Source: Elusimicrobiota bacterium (lineage in GTDB: Bacteria; Elusimicrobiota; Elusimicrobia; UBA1565; UBA9628). From it: DNA of 10,108 nucleotides. Numbering within the stretch: the first letter of the stretch is position 1; each line of letters opens with the position of its first letter. A model generated the notes under the pieces. That model ran no database searches and was not told the DNA's origin. It saw only the letters and a list, made by a program, of their open reading frames with translations. The DNA lies in assembly GCA_028717525.1 (NCBI GenBank), contig JAQUNT010000041.1, positions 1 to 10,108 of the forward strand, in the 5' to 3' direction. A program made the translations under genes and the position numbers. Positions 1 to 5,863 of this stretch are shown here, one piece after another.

Positions 1-267
1 CAGCTGGCCCCGGAGGACGTCCTGCGCGATAAGGTCATCGCCAAGCTCGACTGCTACGTGAAGAACCGCGCCCTGCTCGAGCGGTCCCTCGGCTCGAAGT
101 TCGACGAGGTGGTCTTCTCCTTCGACGTGGGGCATCAGCCCGAGCTCGCGGAGTTCCTCAAGGCCCGCGAGGCCGAGCTCTCCCGGAGCTACGGCTTCCC
201 GGTGCGCTTCCTCTTCCTGGAGACCGGCCCGCAGGCCGGCCGCCAGGGCCAGCATAAGAATCGTTGA
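1..267 (+). CDS. Partial hypothetical protein (C-terminal 88 residues)
   Basis: The reading frame is open from base 1 and ends at TGA 265-267, so the start lies outside the window. A GTG at 58 is in frame, but the coding frame continues upstream of it without a break, so that GTG is probably internal. The visible part is charged and soluble, with a helix-like stretch (KNRALLERSLGSKFDE), a hydrophobic strand (EVVFSFDV), another helix rich in Glu/Ala/Leu and a final strand (VRFLFLE), ending in a polar Gln/Gly/Arg tail. The alternating strand and helix pattern suggests an alpha/beta domain. I do not recognise the family. Codon use (G/C at third positions) matches the downstream genes. It ends 45 bases before the MFS gene. 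Confidence 0.6.
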   Translation, partial: QLAPEDVLRDKVIAKLDCYVKNRALLERSLGSKFDEVVFSFDVGHQPELAEFLKAREAELSRSYGFPVRFLFLETGPQAGRQGQHKNR

Positions 268-300
268 AATTGCTACCATCCCCTTCGTCTTGACAGCCGT

Positions 301-308
301 GAAGGGGG
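301..308 (+). promoter_or_regulatory. Ribosome binding site of the MFS gene
   Basis: A purine-rich GAAGGGGG run lies 4 bases upstream of the ATG at 313 and supports that start. There is no convincing promoter in the 45-base gap, so the gene may be co-transcribed with the partial gene upstream. Confidence 0.5.
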
Positions 309-312
309 TCTG

Positions 313-1797
313 ATGGCTCAATCCCAAGGCGCCGATTCGTCCTTCCTCGGAAGGTTCCTGGTCCTCAAGGGCGCGGTCCGCGAGCTCTGGATCATCTTCG
401 GCTGCAAGATCCTGGCCATCGTGGCCTACGGCCTGGTCAACTCGACTTTGGTGCTCTGGCTCTCCTCGGACCTGGGCTACAGCGACGTGCGCGCGGGCTT
501 CGTCATCGCGACCTGGTCCACCTTCATGACCCTGTTCACGGTGATGGTCGGCTCCTTGGTGGACGCCATCGGCGTGCGCAAGGCCTTCCTCATCGGCTTC
601 GGCGCGTGCATCCTCGCGCGCGGGATCATGGCCTTCTGCCTCTCGCAGTGGGTCGCCCTCGCCGGCGGCCTGCTGCCCCTGGCCCTGGGCGAGGCGCTCA
701 TGACCCCGGTCATGGTGGCCGCGGTCAAGCGCTACGCCACCACGGCCCAGCGCTCCATGTCCTTCTCCATCTTCTACGCCATGATGAACGTGGGCTTCGC
801 CATCTCCGGCTACACCTTCGACAAGGTGCGCACGGCCCTGGGAGAGTACGGCCACTACACCCTGCCGGTGCTGGGCGCGACCCTGAGCACCTATCAGACC
901 CTGATCTTCCTGGGCTTCCTCTTCACCATCCCCAACCTGCTCATCATCTACTTCTTCCTGCGCGGCGGCATCGAGGTGACCGACGAGGGGGTGCGCAACA
1001 ACCCCGAGAAGTCCAAGTACCCCGGGGAGTCGCTGGCCAAGGCGCTCTGGCTCTCCTCGCGCGACGCGCTCAAGGACTGGGTGCGCATCTTCGCCCACCT
1101 CTGGACCCAGCCGGCCTTCTACCGCTTCCTGGTCTTCCTGACCTTGGTGGTGTGCGTGCGGCTCATCTTCTACCACATGCACTACACCTTCCCCAAGTAC
1201 GGCATCCGGGAGCTGGGCGAGGGCGCGCCCATCGGCCGCATCTTCGGCGTGCTCAACCCCGTGCTCATCGTCATCCTGGTGCCCATCGTGGGGGCCCTGA
1301 CCCAGAAGATGTCCGCCTATCGGGTGGTCATCATCGGCAGCTTCATCGCGGCCTGCTCCGTGTTCTTCATGGCCATGCCCCCGGCCTGGTTCCAGCCCCT
1401 GGCCGACGGCTGGCTGGGAGACCTCATCGCGCACCGCTGGCTCGGGGTCAAGGACCCGTCGGTCAACCCGCTCTACGTCTCCATCGTGCTGAGCATGGTC
1501 CTGCTCTCCGTGGGCGAGGCCTTCTACTCCCCGCGCCTCTACGAGTACCCGGCCGCGATCGCGCCCAAGGGCCAGGAGGGCTCCTACATGGCGCTCTCGC
1601 TGCTGCCCTACTTCGTCGCCAAGTTCTTCGTGGGCAGCATCTCGGGCTTCCTGCTGCAGTCCTACTGCCCCGCGACCGGGCCGCGCGACTCCGGGACCAT
1701 GTGGCTCATCATCGGGATCATGGCCATGATCACGCCCATCGGCCTGCTGGTCTTCCGGCGCTACATCCAGGTCCACGAGGCGGGGCGCAGCGAGTGA
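313..1797 (+). CDS. MFS transporter, POT/PTR2-like
   Basis: A 494-residue inner-membrane transporter with about 12 hydrophobic segments separated by short charged loops, the usual length for the major facilitator superfamily. The loop after the second hydrophobic segment carries MFS motif A (GSLVDAIGVRK, residues 80-90). Residues 148-166 (SMSFSIFYAMMNVGFAISG) resemble the signature region of proton-dependent oligopeptide transporters, so a proton-coupled peptide or related solute carrier is plausible. The ExxER motif of true POT transporters is not evident in the first segment, so the substrate is open. A long polar loop around residues 220-260 separates the N and C halves, as usual. Start ATG 313 has a purine-rich RBS. 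Its stop TGA overlaps the GTG start of nth, which suggests translational coupling. Confidence 0.85.
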   Translation: MAQSQGADSSFLGRFLVLKGAVRELWIIFGCKILAIVAYGLVNSTLVLWLSSDLGYSDVRAGFVIATWSTFMTLFTVMVGSLVDAIGVRKAFLIGFGACILARGIMAFCLSQWVALAGGLLPLALGEALMTPVMVAAVKRYATTAQRSMSFSIFYAMMNVGFAISGYTFDKVRTALGEYGHYTLPVLGATLSTYQTLIFLGFLFTIPNLLIIYFFLRGGIEVTDEGVRNNPEKSKYPGESLAKALWLSSRDALKDWVRIFAHLWTQPAFYRFLVFLTLVVCVRLIFYHMHYTFPKYGIRELGEGAPIGRIFGVLNPVLIVILVPIVGALTQKMSAYRVVIIGSFIAACSVFFMAMPPAWFQPLADGWLGDLIAHRWLGVKDPSVNPLYVSIVLSMVLLSVGEAFYSPRLYEYPAAIAPKGQEGSYMALSLLPYFVAKFFVGSISGFLLQSYCPATGPRDSGTMWLIIGIMAMITPIGLLVFRRYIQVHEAGRSE

Positions 1798-2414
1798 AAG
1801 CCGCCGCGCTCCTTAAGGGCCTGCGCCAGCTCTACCCGGACGCGAACTGCGAGCTCGACCACAAGACGCCTCTCGAGCTGCTGGTGGCCACCATCCTCTC
1901 CGCCCAGTGCACGGACAAGCGCGTCAACCTGGTGACCAAGGCGCTCTTCAAAAAATACCGCAGCGCCGCGGACTACGCCAAGGCGGACACGGCCGAGCTC
2001 GAGGCGGACATCCGCTCCACGGGCTTCTTCCGCTCCAAGGCCAAGTCCATCCAGGAGACCGCGAAGATCCTCGTCGCCGAGCACCACGGCAAGGTGCCGG
2101 ACACCATGGAGGAACTGCTCGAGCTCCGCGGCGTGGCGCGCAAGACCGCCAACGTGATCCTGGGCACGGCCTACGGCAAGGCCAGCGGCATCGTGGTGGA
2201 CACCCATATGAAGCGGGTCGCCTTCCGCCTGGGCCTGACCGCCCAGACGGACCCGGAGAAGGTCGAAGTCGACCTCATGAAGTCCGTTCCGAAGCGGGAC
2301 TGGATCTTCTTCAGCCAGGCCATGGTCTGGCACGGACGCCGGGTCTGCTTCGCGCGCAACCCGGACTGCCCGGGCTGCGCCCTGAACCGGGTCTGCCCCA
2401 GGCGGGGGCTCTGA
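1794..2414 (+). CDS. nth: Endonuclease III (DNA glycosylase/AP lyase)
   Basis: Bifunctional base-excision repair enzyme that removes oxidised pyrimidines and cleaves the abasic site. The GTG start at 1794 overlaps the MFS stop (GTGA), giving 206 residues against 211 for E. coli Nth. The N-terminal part (ELLVATILSAQCTDKRVN, residues 28-45) is the family hallmark. The helix-hairpin-helix LRGVARKTAN contains the catalytic Lys at 117, and VVDTH contains the catalytic Asp at 136. The [4Fe-4S] cluster is complete: Cys185, 192, 195 and 201 in C-x6-C-x2-C-x5-C spacing at the C-terminus. The longer open frame that reaches back to 606 is only a shadow of the MFS gene. The usual Pro of the hairpin motif (LPGVG) is Arg here, a tolerated change. 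Ten bases separate its stop from the uraA start. Confidence 0.95.
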   Translation: MKAAALLKGLRQLYPDANCELDHKTPLELLVATILSAQCTDKRVNLVTKALFKKYRSAADYAKADTAELEADIRSTGFFRSKAKSIQETAKILVAEHHGKVPDTMEELLELRGVARKTANVILGTAYGKASGIVVDTHMKRVAFRLGLTAQTDPEKVEVDLMKSVPKRDWIFFSQAMVWHGRRVCFARNPDCPGCALNRVCPRRGL

Positions 2415-2420
2415 GGAGGG
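2413..2420 (+). promoter_or_regulatory. Strong ribosome binding site of uraA
   Basis: GAGGAGGG, overlapping the nth stop codon, sits 3 bases before the ATG at 2424. It fixes the uraA start and shows the two genes are translated from one message. Confidence 0.7.
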
Positions 2421-2423
2421 CTG

Positions 2424-3758
2424 ATGCCGAACAAGCCGCTCTACATGCCGGAAGACCGCATCCCCTTGCCCAAGCTCATCCCCATGGGCCTGCAGCACGT
2501 GGTGGCCATGTTCGGGGCCACGGTGCTGGCGCCCATCATCATGGGCTTCAATCCCCAGGTGGCCCTGTTCTTCTCCGGCGTCGGGACCCTGATCTTCGTC
2601 TTCACCACCCGCTTCCAAGTGCCGAGCTACCTGGGCTCCTCCTTCGCCTTCATCGGCCCGGTCCTGGCCGTGACCGGGGGCAAGCCCGAGAACATACCCT
2701 TCGCCCTCTGCGGCATAGCCGCCGCGGCATTCCTCTACGGCTTGGCCGCGGGCGCCACCATGAGATGGGGCTCGGGCTGGGTGGACCGGCTCATGCCTCC
2801 GGTGGTGACGGGCACCGTGGTCGCCATCATCGGGCTGAACCTCGCCGCCTCCGCCGTGGCCAACTCCCTCAACGAGAGCTTCGCCATCCGCGACGGGGAC
2901 GACCTGGCGCGGCTGGCCGTCGCGAGCGTGACCTTCCTGACCGCGGCCTTGGTCTCGGTCTACCTGCGGGGCTTCCTCCGGCTCCTGCCCATCCTGACCG
3001 GGGTGGTGGTGGGCTACGCCCTGACCGCGGGCCTGGGCCGGCTGGACCCGGCGGCCATGGCCGCCATACGCGACGCCTCCTGGCTCGGGGTGCCGCCGTT
3101 CCAGACGCCCTCCTGGAGTTGGAACGGGGTGCTGGTGATCGCGCCCATCTTCGTCGTGCTGGTGGCGGAGAACAAGGGGCACATCGCGGCCATCTCCACC
3201 TGCATCGACCGGGACCTGAGCCCGCACCTGGGCCGGGCCTACCTGGGAGACGCCCTGGCCACCTTGGTCTCGGCCCTGGGCGGGGGGACTCCGCAGACGA
3301 CCTACGCGGAGAACATGGGCGTGATGGCCATCACGCGGGTCTTCAGCGTCTACAACTTCATCATGGCCGCGTGCATCGCGATGGTCCTGGGGATCAGCCC
3401 GAAGTTCGGCGCGGTCATCCAATCCATCCCCGCGCCGGTGCTGGGCGGGGTGACCCTCGTGCTCTACGGCCTGATCACCATCATGGGCGCCAAGATCTGG
3501 GTGGATGCCAGGGTGGATTTCTGCCGGCAGAGGAACCTCATAGTGGCGGGCTCCTCCATCATCGTGGCCACCGGACTGGGCATCAAGGGCTTCTCCGTGG
3601 GAGGCTTGAACATCGCGGGCATCGCCTTCGGGACGGTCCTGGCCCTGGCGCTCAACTGGCTGATGTCTTTCGGGGAGCCGGCGGAGCAAGCCGCCTGCGC
3701 CCCTTGCGGGCATGCGGCCGGAGTGGAAGGACTCCCGGGGGGGAACGGACATGGGTGA
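2424..3758 (+). CDS. uraA: Uracil/xanthine permease, NCS2 family (UraA-like)
   Basis: Inner-membrane nucleobase:proton symporter, 444 residues (E. coli UraA is 429). The N-terminus (LIPMGLQHVVAMFGATVLAPI) and the half-helix motif YLGSSFAFIGPV (residues 69-80) are typical. Substrate and proton residues of UraA are conserved: Glu249 and His253 in VAENKGHIA (UraA Glu241 and His245) and Glu296 in TPQTTYAENMGVMAITR (UraA Glu290). The TTYxENxGVMAxTR form is that of uracil rather than xanthine permeases, so uracil is the likely substrate. The last 27 residues form a hydrophilic tail with a C-x2-C-G-H group (CAPCGH) that goes beyond the usual family end. The gene ends at TGA 3756-3758, inside the start region of the next gene. 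Confidence 0.92.
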   Translation: MPNKPLYMPEDRIPLPKLIPMGLQHVVAMFGATVLAPIIMGFNPQVALFFSGVGTLIFVFTTRFQVPSYLGSSFAFIGPVLAVTGGKPENIPFALCGIAAAAFLYGLAAGATMRWGSGWVDRLMPPVVTGTVVAIIGLNLAASAVANSLNESFAIRDGDDLARLAVASVTFLTAALVSVYLRGFLRLLPILTGVVVGYALTAGLGRLDPAAMAAIRDASWLGVPPFQTPSWSWNGVLVIAPIFVVLVAENKGHIAAISTCIDRDLSPHLGRAYLGDALATLVSALGGGTPQTTYAENMGVMAITRVFSVYNFIMAACIAMVLGISPKFGAVIQSIPAPVLGGVTLVLYGLITIMGAKIWVDARVDFCRQRNLIVAGSSIIVATGLGIKGFSVGGLNIAGIAFGTVLALALNWLMSFGEPAEQAACAPCGHAAGVEGLPGGNGHG

Positions 3759-4185
3759 GAAACTCGGACGCGATGACCAGACCCTGGCGATGCTGCGCGA
3801 GGCGTTCCGCCTGGCGGGGTTCTCGCCCGAGATCGAGGTCGAAGACGTCCCGAAGCTGCTGCCGAACTCGGGCTTCTTCGCCTACGCTCCTGACGAGCAC
3901 ATCATCGAGCAGGACGAGGCGGGCAAGGACCTTTACATCCTGTGCTCCGGCCAGGTGCTCATCACCAAGACCTTCGGCAGCGCCGGGGTCACCCTGGCCG
4001 TCTTGGAGCCCGGAGCCGTCTTCGGCGAGATGGCCCTGCTGCGCGACGGCATCCGTGTGGCCACCGTCGCGGCCGGGGCCGATTGCCGGGTCTTCCGCGT
4101 CGCCGCCCGGGACATGGAGTCCGTGCTCACGAGCCACCCCCGCCTGGGGACCATGCTCCAGGAACTGGCCGCCAAGCGCACCTAG
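3751..4185 (+). CDS. Cyclic-nucleotide-binding-fold protein (CAP_ED domain)
   Basis: A 144-residue single-domain protein. After an N-terminal helix (residues 8-24) comes a beta-roll of the cNMP-binding family: PDEHIIEQDEAGKDLYILCSGQV (47-69), then the phosphate-binding cassette FGEMALLRDGIRVATV (91-106). FGE and the key Arg (102) are present, but the Ser/Thr that normally follows the Arg is Val, so ligand binding is uncertain. There is no DNA-binding helix-turn-helix, so this is not a complete CRP-type regulator; it is more likely a stand-alone sensor or partner subunit. I chose ATG 3751, which overlaps the uraA stop and follows a G-rich stretch, over an in-frame ATG at 3712 that would lie 47 bases inside uraA. 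The gene is followed by a homologous damaged copy. Confidence 0.8.
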   Translation: MGEKLGRDDQTLAMLREAFRLAGFSPEIEVEDVPKLLPNSGFFAYAPDEHIIEQDEAGKDLYILCSGQVLITKTFGSAGVTLAVLEPGAVFGEMALLRDGIRVATVAAGADCRVFRVAARDMESVLTSHPRLGTMLQELAAKRT

Positions 4186-4373
4186 CAGGCCGACCGACGG
4201 TGCCGCGGCGGAGGGTTATGATATGATCCCGACGAGCACATCATCGAGCAGGAAGAAACCGACAAGGACATCTATGTCCTGTGCTCAGGGCAGGTGGCGA
4301 TCACGAAGATATTCGGCAGCGCCGGGGTCACCTTGGCTGCTTTGGAGCCGGGGGCCGTCTTCGGCGAGATGGC
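3892..4373 (+). repeat. Tandem duplication, unit offset 339 bp
   Basis: The segments 3892-4034 and 4231-4373 are homologous with a constant offset of 339 bp (113 codons). They share exact blocks of 23 bp (3892/4231), 21 bp (3973/4312) and 20 bp (4015/4354), with third-position changes between blocks. The constant offset, divisible by three, shows a duplication followed by mostly protein-preserving divergence. Confidence 0.85.
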
Positions 4374-4524
4374 TTTGGTCAGCGGAGGCGTCCGCGTGGC
4401 CAGCGCCGTGGCCCAGTCCAAATGCGAGGTCTACCGCATCGTGGCCGAGGATCTGGAGGCCGTGCTCAAGGACCGGCCCCAGCTGCTCTCCAAGATCCAA
4501 GGGCTCGCCGCCCAGCGCCGCTGA
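4210..4524 (+). pseudogene. 5'-damaged tandem copy of the cNMP-binding domain
   Basis: Frame 1 from about 4222 to TGA 4522-4524 encodes YDPDEHIIEQEETDKDIY and onward, a close homologue of residues 45-143 of the preceding gene, including FGEMALVSGGVRVAS. Three exact DNA matches of 20-23 bp (4231-4253, 4312-4332, 4354-4373) all lie exactly 339 bp downstream of their partners, so the two copies align without gaps. The copy lacks the N-terminal helix and first strand, and a TGA at 4219-4221 stands in frame just before the homology. A good RBS (GGAGGG, 4210-4215) precedes ATG 4223, but that ATG is one frame off. One extra C in the CCC run at 4228-4230 would give an ORF of 100 residues starting MIPDEHII. 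As the sequence stands, only an internal GTG (4294, 76 residues) could start it. Remnant, frameshift or sequencing error are all possible. Confidence 0.7.
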
Positions 4525-4549
4525 CGGCCCTCTAGGACCTCGCTGGGTC

Positions 4550-4578
4550 TTGACATCGGATGGGTCCGGGCCTATACT
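4550..4578 (+). promoter_or_regulatory. Sigma-70 promoter of the putative ncRNA
   Basis: TTGACA (4550-4555), a 17-base spacer, and TATACT (4573-4578). This is a perfect -35, ideal spacing and a -10 with five of six consensus bases, the best promoter in the window. Predicted transcription start is near G4585. It lies 25 bases after the damaged cNMP-domain copy. Confidence 0.8.
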
Positions 4579-4584
4579 GCTTTT

Positions 4585-4787
4585 GTCGGGTCGCCTCCAG
4601 CCCGTCCTGAGTCCGGTGTCGTCGACGCGGTCGTCAACGTAGACGTGGTTGTAGCGGAGCGTAAGCCGGTGCCGTGGCAGCCGTTGCAGTCGCAGTATCG
4701 TTCCGGACTCAGGGCGGGTCCCCGGCAGGATCTGGGGCGCCCAGGCAGTCGATTGAACGACGCTTGCCTGGGCGCCTCGACTTTTTG
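4585..4787 (+). ncRNA. Putative structured small RNA of unknown family
   Basis: A free-standing transcription unit without a convincing ORF. From the predicted start, GUCGGG (4585-4590) pairs with CCCGGC (4721-4726). Then 4601-4616 pairs with 4703-4718 over 16 bp with a single G-U pair. The two stems are separated by 10 unpaired bases on the 5' side and 2 on the 3' side. The 86-base interior (4617-4702) can form smaller helices, for example GACG/CGUC around a 4-base loop at 4624-4635, or alternatively CAACG/CGUUG (4635-4639 with 4682-4686). A terminator hairpin follows. Length would be about 200 nt, or about 140 nt if processed after the closing stem. I could not match it to 6S, tmRNA, RNase P, SRP RNA or a riboswitch I know. 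A valine-rich frame crosses the region but lacks a good start and RBS. Confidence 0.6.
4733..4786 (+). terminator. Rho-independent terminator of the ncRNA
   Basis: A perfect 12-bp GC-rich stem, 4736-4747 with 4765-4776, extends outward by about three more pairs including G-U pairs (4733-4735 with 4777-4779). A small inner stem GTCG/CGAC (4748-4751 with 4758-4761) is possible. TTTTT follows at 4782-4786, two bases after the extended stem. Confidence 0.7.
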
Positions 4788-4838
4788 TTCTTGGGCAGAG
4801 CCCTGGCTCCAATCCTAGTCCGGCAGCCACTTTCACCT

Positions 4839-4849
4839 GTTATCATAAC
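4839..4849 (+). promoter_or_regulatory. 11-base palindrome, possible operator
   Basis: GTTATCATAAC is a perfect 5-1-5 palindrome in an AT-richer pocket between two terminators. It overlaps one of two TAACGG(C/T)TG motifs (4846 and 4927) that flank the second terminator. No regulator can be named, and it may be chance. Confidence 0.2.
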
Positions 4850-4860
4850 GGCTGAACAAG

Positions 4861-4889
4861 AAGCCCTCCGAAAGGAGGGCTTTCGTTTT
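4861..4889 (+). terminator. Rho-independent terminator with GAAA loop
   Basis: A 9-bp stem AAGCCCTCC/GGAGGGCTT closed by a GAAA tetraloop, then TTTCGTTTT. It terminates + strand transcription coming from the ncRNA promoter or from the upstream operon, insulating the gene at 4953. Confidence 0.8.
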
Positions 4890-4940
4890 GCGCCCTCCCC
4901 TGGACTTTTGCGAGGCAATGCGCCCGTAACGGTTGCCGGT

Positions 4941-4946
4941 TAAAAT
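4941..4946 (+). promoter_or_regulatory. Possible -10 element for a leaderless start
   Basis: TAAAAT lies six bases upstream of the ATG at 4953, so transcription would begin at or next to the start codon. No Shine-Dalgarno sequence is present before this ATG, which fits a leaderless mRNA. No clear -35 lies 17 bases upstream. Confidence 0.4.
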
Positions 4947-4952
4947 CATTCT

Positions 4953-5567
4953 ATGCGCAGGGTCGTTCTTGTGTCGATCTGCCTCTCGGCTCTGCTGGTC
5001 GCTGCCTGCGCAGTCATCGTCGCATGGCCTCCTTGTTGGGGAAACGACGCCGCGAAACTAATCACGGTCTTCGACCGACAAGCAACGATCTTCAAGAAGG
5101 GGCTTGAACACGAGCGGTGGTCATTGAGCGATGCCGAGGCCGACGCTATCCGTAGCTTGGAGAAGAATAACCAGGTGGCGCGGCTTGAATATTTTGCCGT
5201 CGACGAAGGCCGCCTTAGCACACGATGGTCGAGGAGGCGGGATGGCGCTTTCCTTGCGGTTTCTTCTGACGTCCTCATGCCGGGGCCGTACGCATGGTCC
5301 GAGATCAAGACCGACGCGGCACTTCGAGCCGTGCAGGTGGGGCATCCAGTGCTGAGGCAGCAACCACTGGGCCCCGCTTTCTACGAGCTAGGTTATCCGA
5401 TTCTCGATGACGGGAAGGTCATCGGCATTTTCGTCGTCGCTGCAGCGATGCATAGTCCCGACTGGCTGTGCCGCCTCAAAGGCGCCTTATGGGGATGGAA
5501 CTCGAAGGTGCAATGGGCACAGCTTCGCGGAACTTGGAATCGGGGGCCTCTCAAGGACGATGGCTGA
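4953..5567 (+). CDS. Hypothetical membrane-anchored or lipoprotein with Cache-like end
   Basis: A 204-residue protein of no family I recognise. The N-terminus MRRVVLVSICLSALLVAACAVIVAW is either a signal anchor (residues 4-25) or a lipoprotein signal with lipobox VAAC (Cys19). The body would be outside the cytoplasm. An acidic/helical stretch (50-75) is followed by strands and by YELGYPILDDGKVIGIFVVAAAM (144-166), which resembles the closing strands of Cache/PAS-like extracellular sensor domains (inference from pattern only). There is no signalling output domain after it. Codon use is more mixed and GC lower than in the flanking genes, which suggests recent acquisition. It has its own possible promoter, no RBS, a terminator in front and gene-poor DNA behind. 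Confidence 0.65.
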   Translation: MRRVVLVSICLSALLVAACAVIVAWPPCWGNDAAKLITVFDRQATIFKKGLEHERWSLSDAEADAIRSLEKNNQVARLEYFAVDEGRLSTRWSRRRDGAFLAVSSDVLMPGPYAWSEIKTDAALRAVQVGHPVLRQQPLGPAFYELGYPILDDGKVIGIFVVAAAMHSPDWLCRLKGALWGWNSKVQWAQLRGTWNRGPLKDDG

Positions 5568-5574
5568 TCGTGTC

Positions 5575-5643
5575 GCCGGCCAGACAAGGTCGAAACTCGT
5601 CTAGGTAGGGCAGCCATTCTTGTCGACGTCGACTGTGGCCGGC
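5575..5643 (+). other. Imperfect long hairpin in intergenic DNA
   Basis: GCCGGCCA (5575-5582) pairs with TGGCCGGC (5636-5643), and the adjoining GACAAG (5583-5588) pairs with CTTGTC (5619-5624). This makes 14 pairs with an 11-base bulge (5625-5635) that itself holds GACGTC and a GTCGAC-type repeat. It begins 7 bases after the stop of the 4953 gene. No T-run follows, so it is not a standard terminator; an mRNA 3'-end structure or an element end is possible. Confidence 0.45.
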
Positions 5644-5656
5644 TACATTCTCACCC

Positions 5657-5753
5657 GGTTCTGATAACGTCCTATTCCCTCTGTGCATAACCTGCCAATG
5701 TATCCCATCCGAGCGATATAAGTGGGTTCTGGGCCCTCAGCCAGGTTCTGATA
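5657..5753 (+). repeat. Direct repeat GGTTCTGATA, 87 bp apart
   Basis: GGTTCTGATA occurs at 5657-5666 and 5744-5753, with a related GGGTTCTG at about 5724-5731. The copies lie in the gene-poor stretch 5568-5863, which otherwise holds the hairpin at 5575-5643 and the terminator at 5816-5841. I see no gene or tRNA in this stretch. Confidence 0.35.
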
Positions 5754-5807
5754 TTGTCGGTTTCCCCCAGGGAAGCCAAGCCGTTAAGTTCACGAAAGCC
5801 TGGCACC

Positions 5808-5841
5808 AAAACGCAGGGCGGCTCCTCGGCAGGAGCCGCCC
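5808..5841 (-). terminator. Terminator of the exported-protein operon
   Basis: An 11-bp perfect stem GGGCGGCTCCT/AGGAGCCGCCC (5816-5826 with 5831-5841) closed by a 4-base loop. On the - strand it is followed by TGCG and then TTTT. It lies 22 bases beyond the stop codon of the HEAT-repeat gene. On the + strand there is no T-run, so it acts for the - strand gene. Confidence 0.75.
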
Positions 5842-5863
5842 ATGGCTTCGGCAGGTAAACCGA

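Noticed and set aside
290..295. Perfect TTGACA before the MFS gene
   Set aside because: It lies 17 bases from the ATG, so any -10 would fall on the start codon (ATGGCT), which does not resemble TATAAT.
3712..3750. Upstream ATG 3712 for the cNMP-domain gene
   Set aside because: It has no good RBS and would extend the overlap with uraA; ATG 3751 overlaps the uraA stop in the usual coupled manner.
1761..3752. Very long open frame on the - strand, and similar long frames on + such as 1907-4642 and 606-1793
   Set aside because: Low-complexity His/Gly/Arg/Pro-rich translations typical of shadow frames in GC-rich DNA; they overlap clear nth and uraA genes.
4601..4718. The 16-bp inverted repeat as ends of a small transposable element
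   Set aside because: No flanking target duplication is seen, the repeat contains a G-T position that only makes sense as an RNA G-U pair, and a promoter and terminator frame it. Not fully excluded without a copy-number search.
4525..4818. Open valine-rich + frame across the putative ncRNA
   Set aside because: It has no ATG and no RBS, only an internal GTG at 4645, and overlaps promoter, long stems and terminator. The period-3 look of 4615-4655 is noted, but the RNA fold explains the region better.
4765..4831. tRNA-like 3' end (a TCCAATCC stretch and a terminal GCCA)
   Set aside because: The acceptor stem has a mismatch, the T-stem pairs poorly, and no D-arm or anticodon arm can be drawn; it also overlaps the terminator hairpin.
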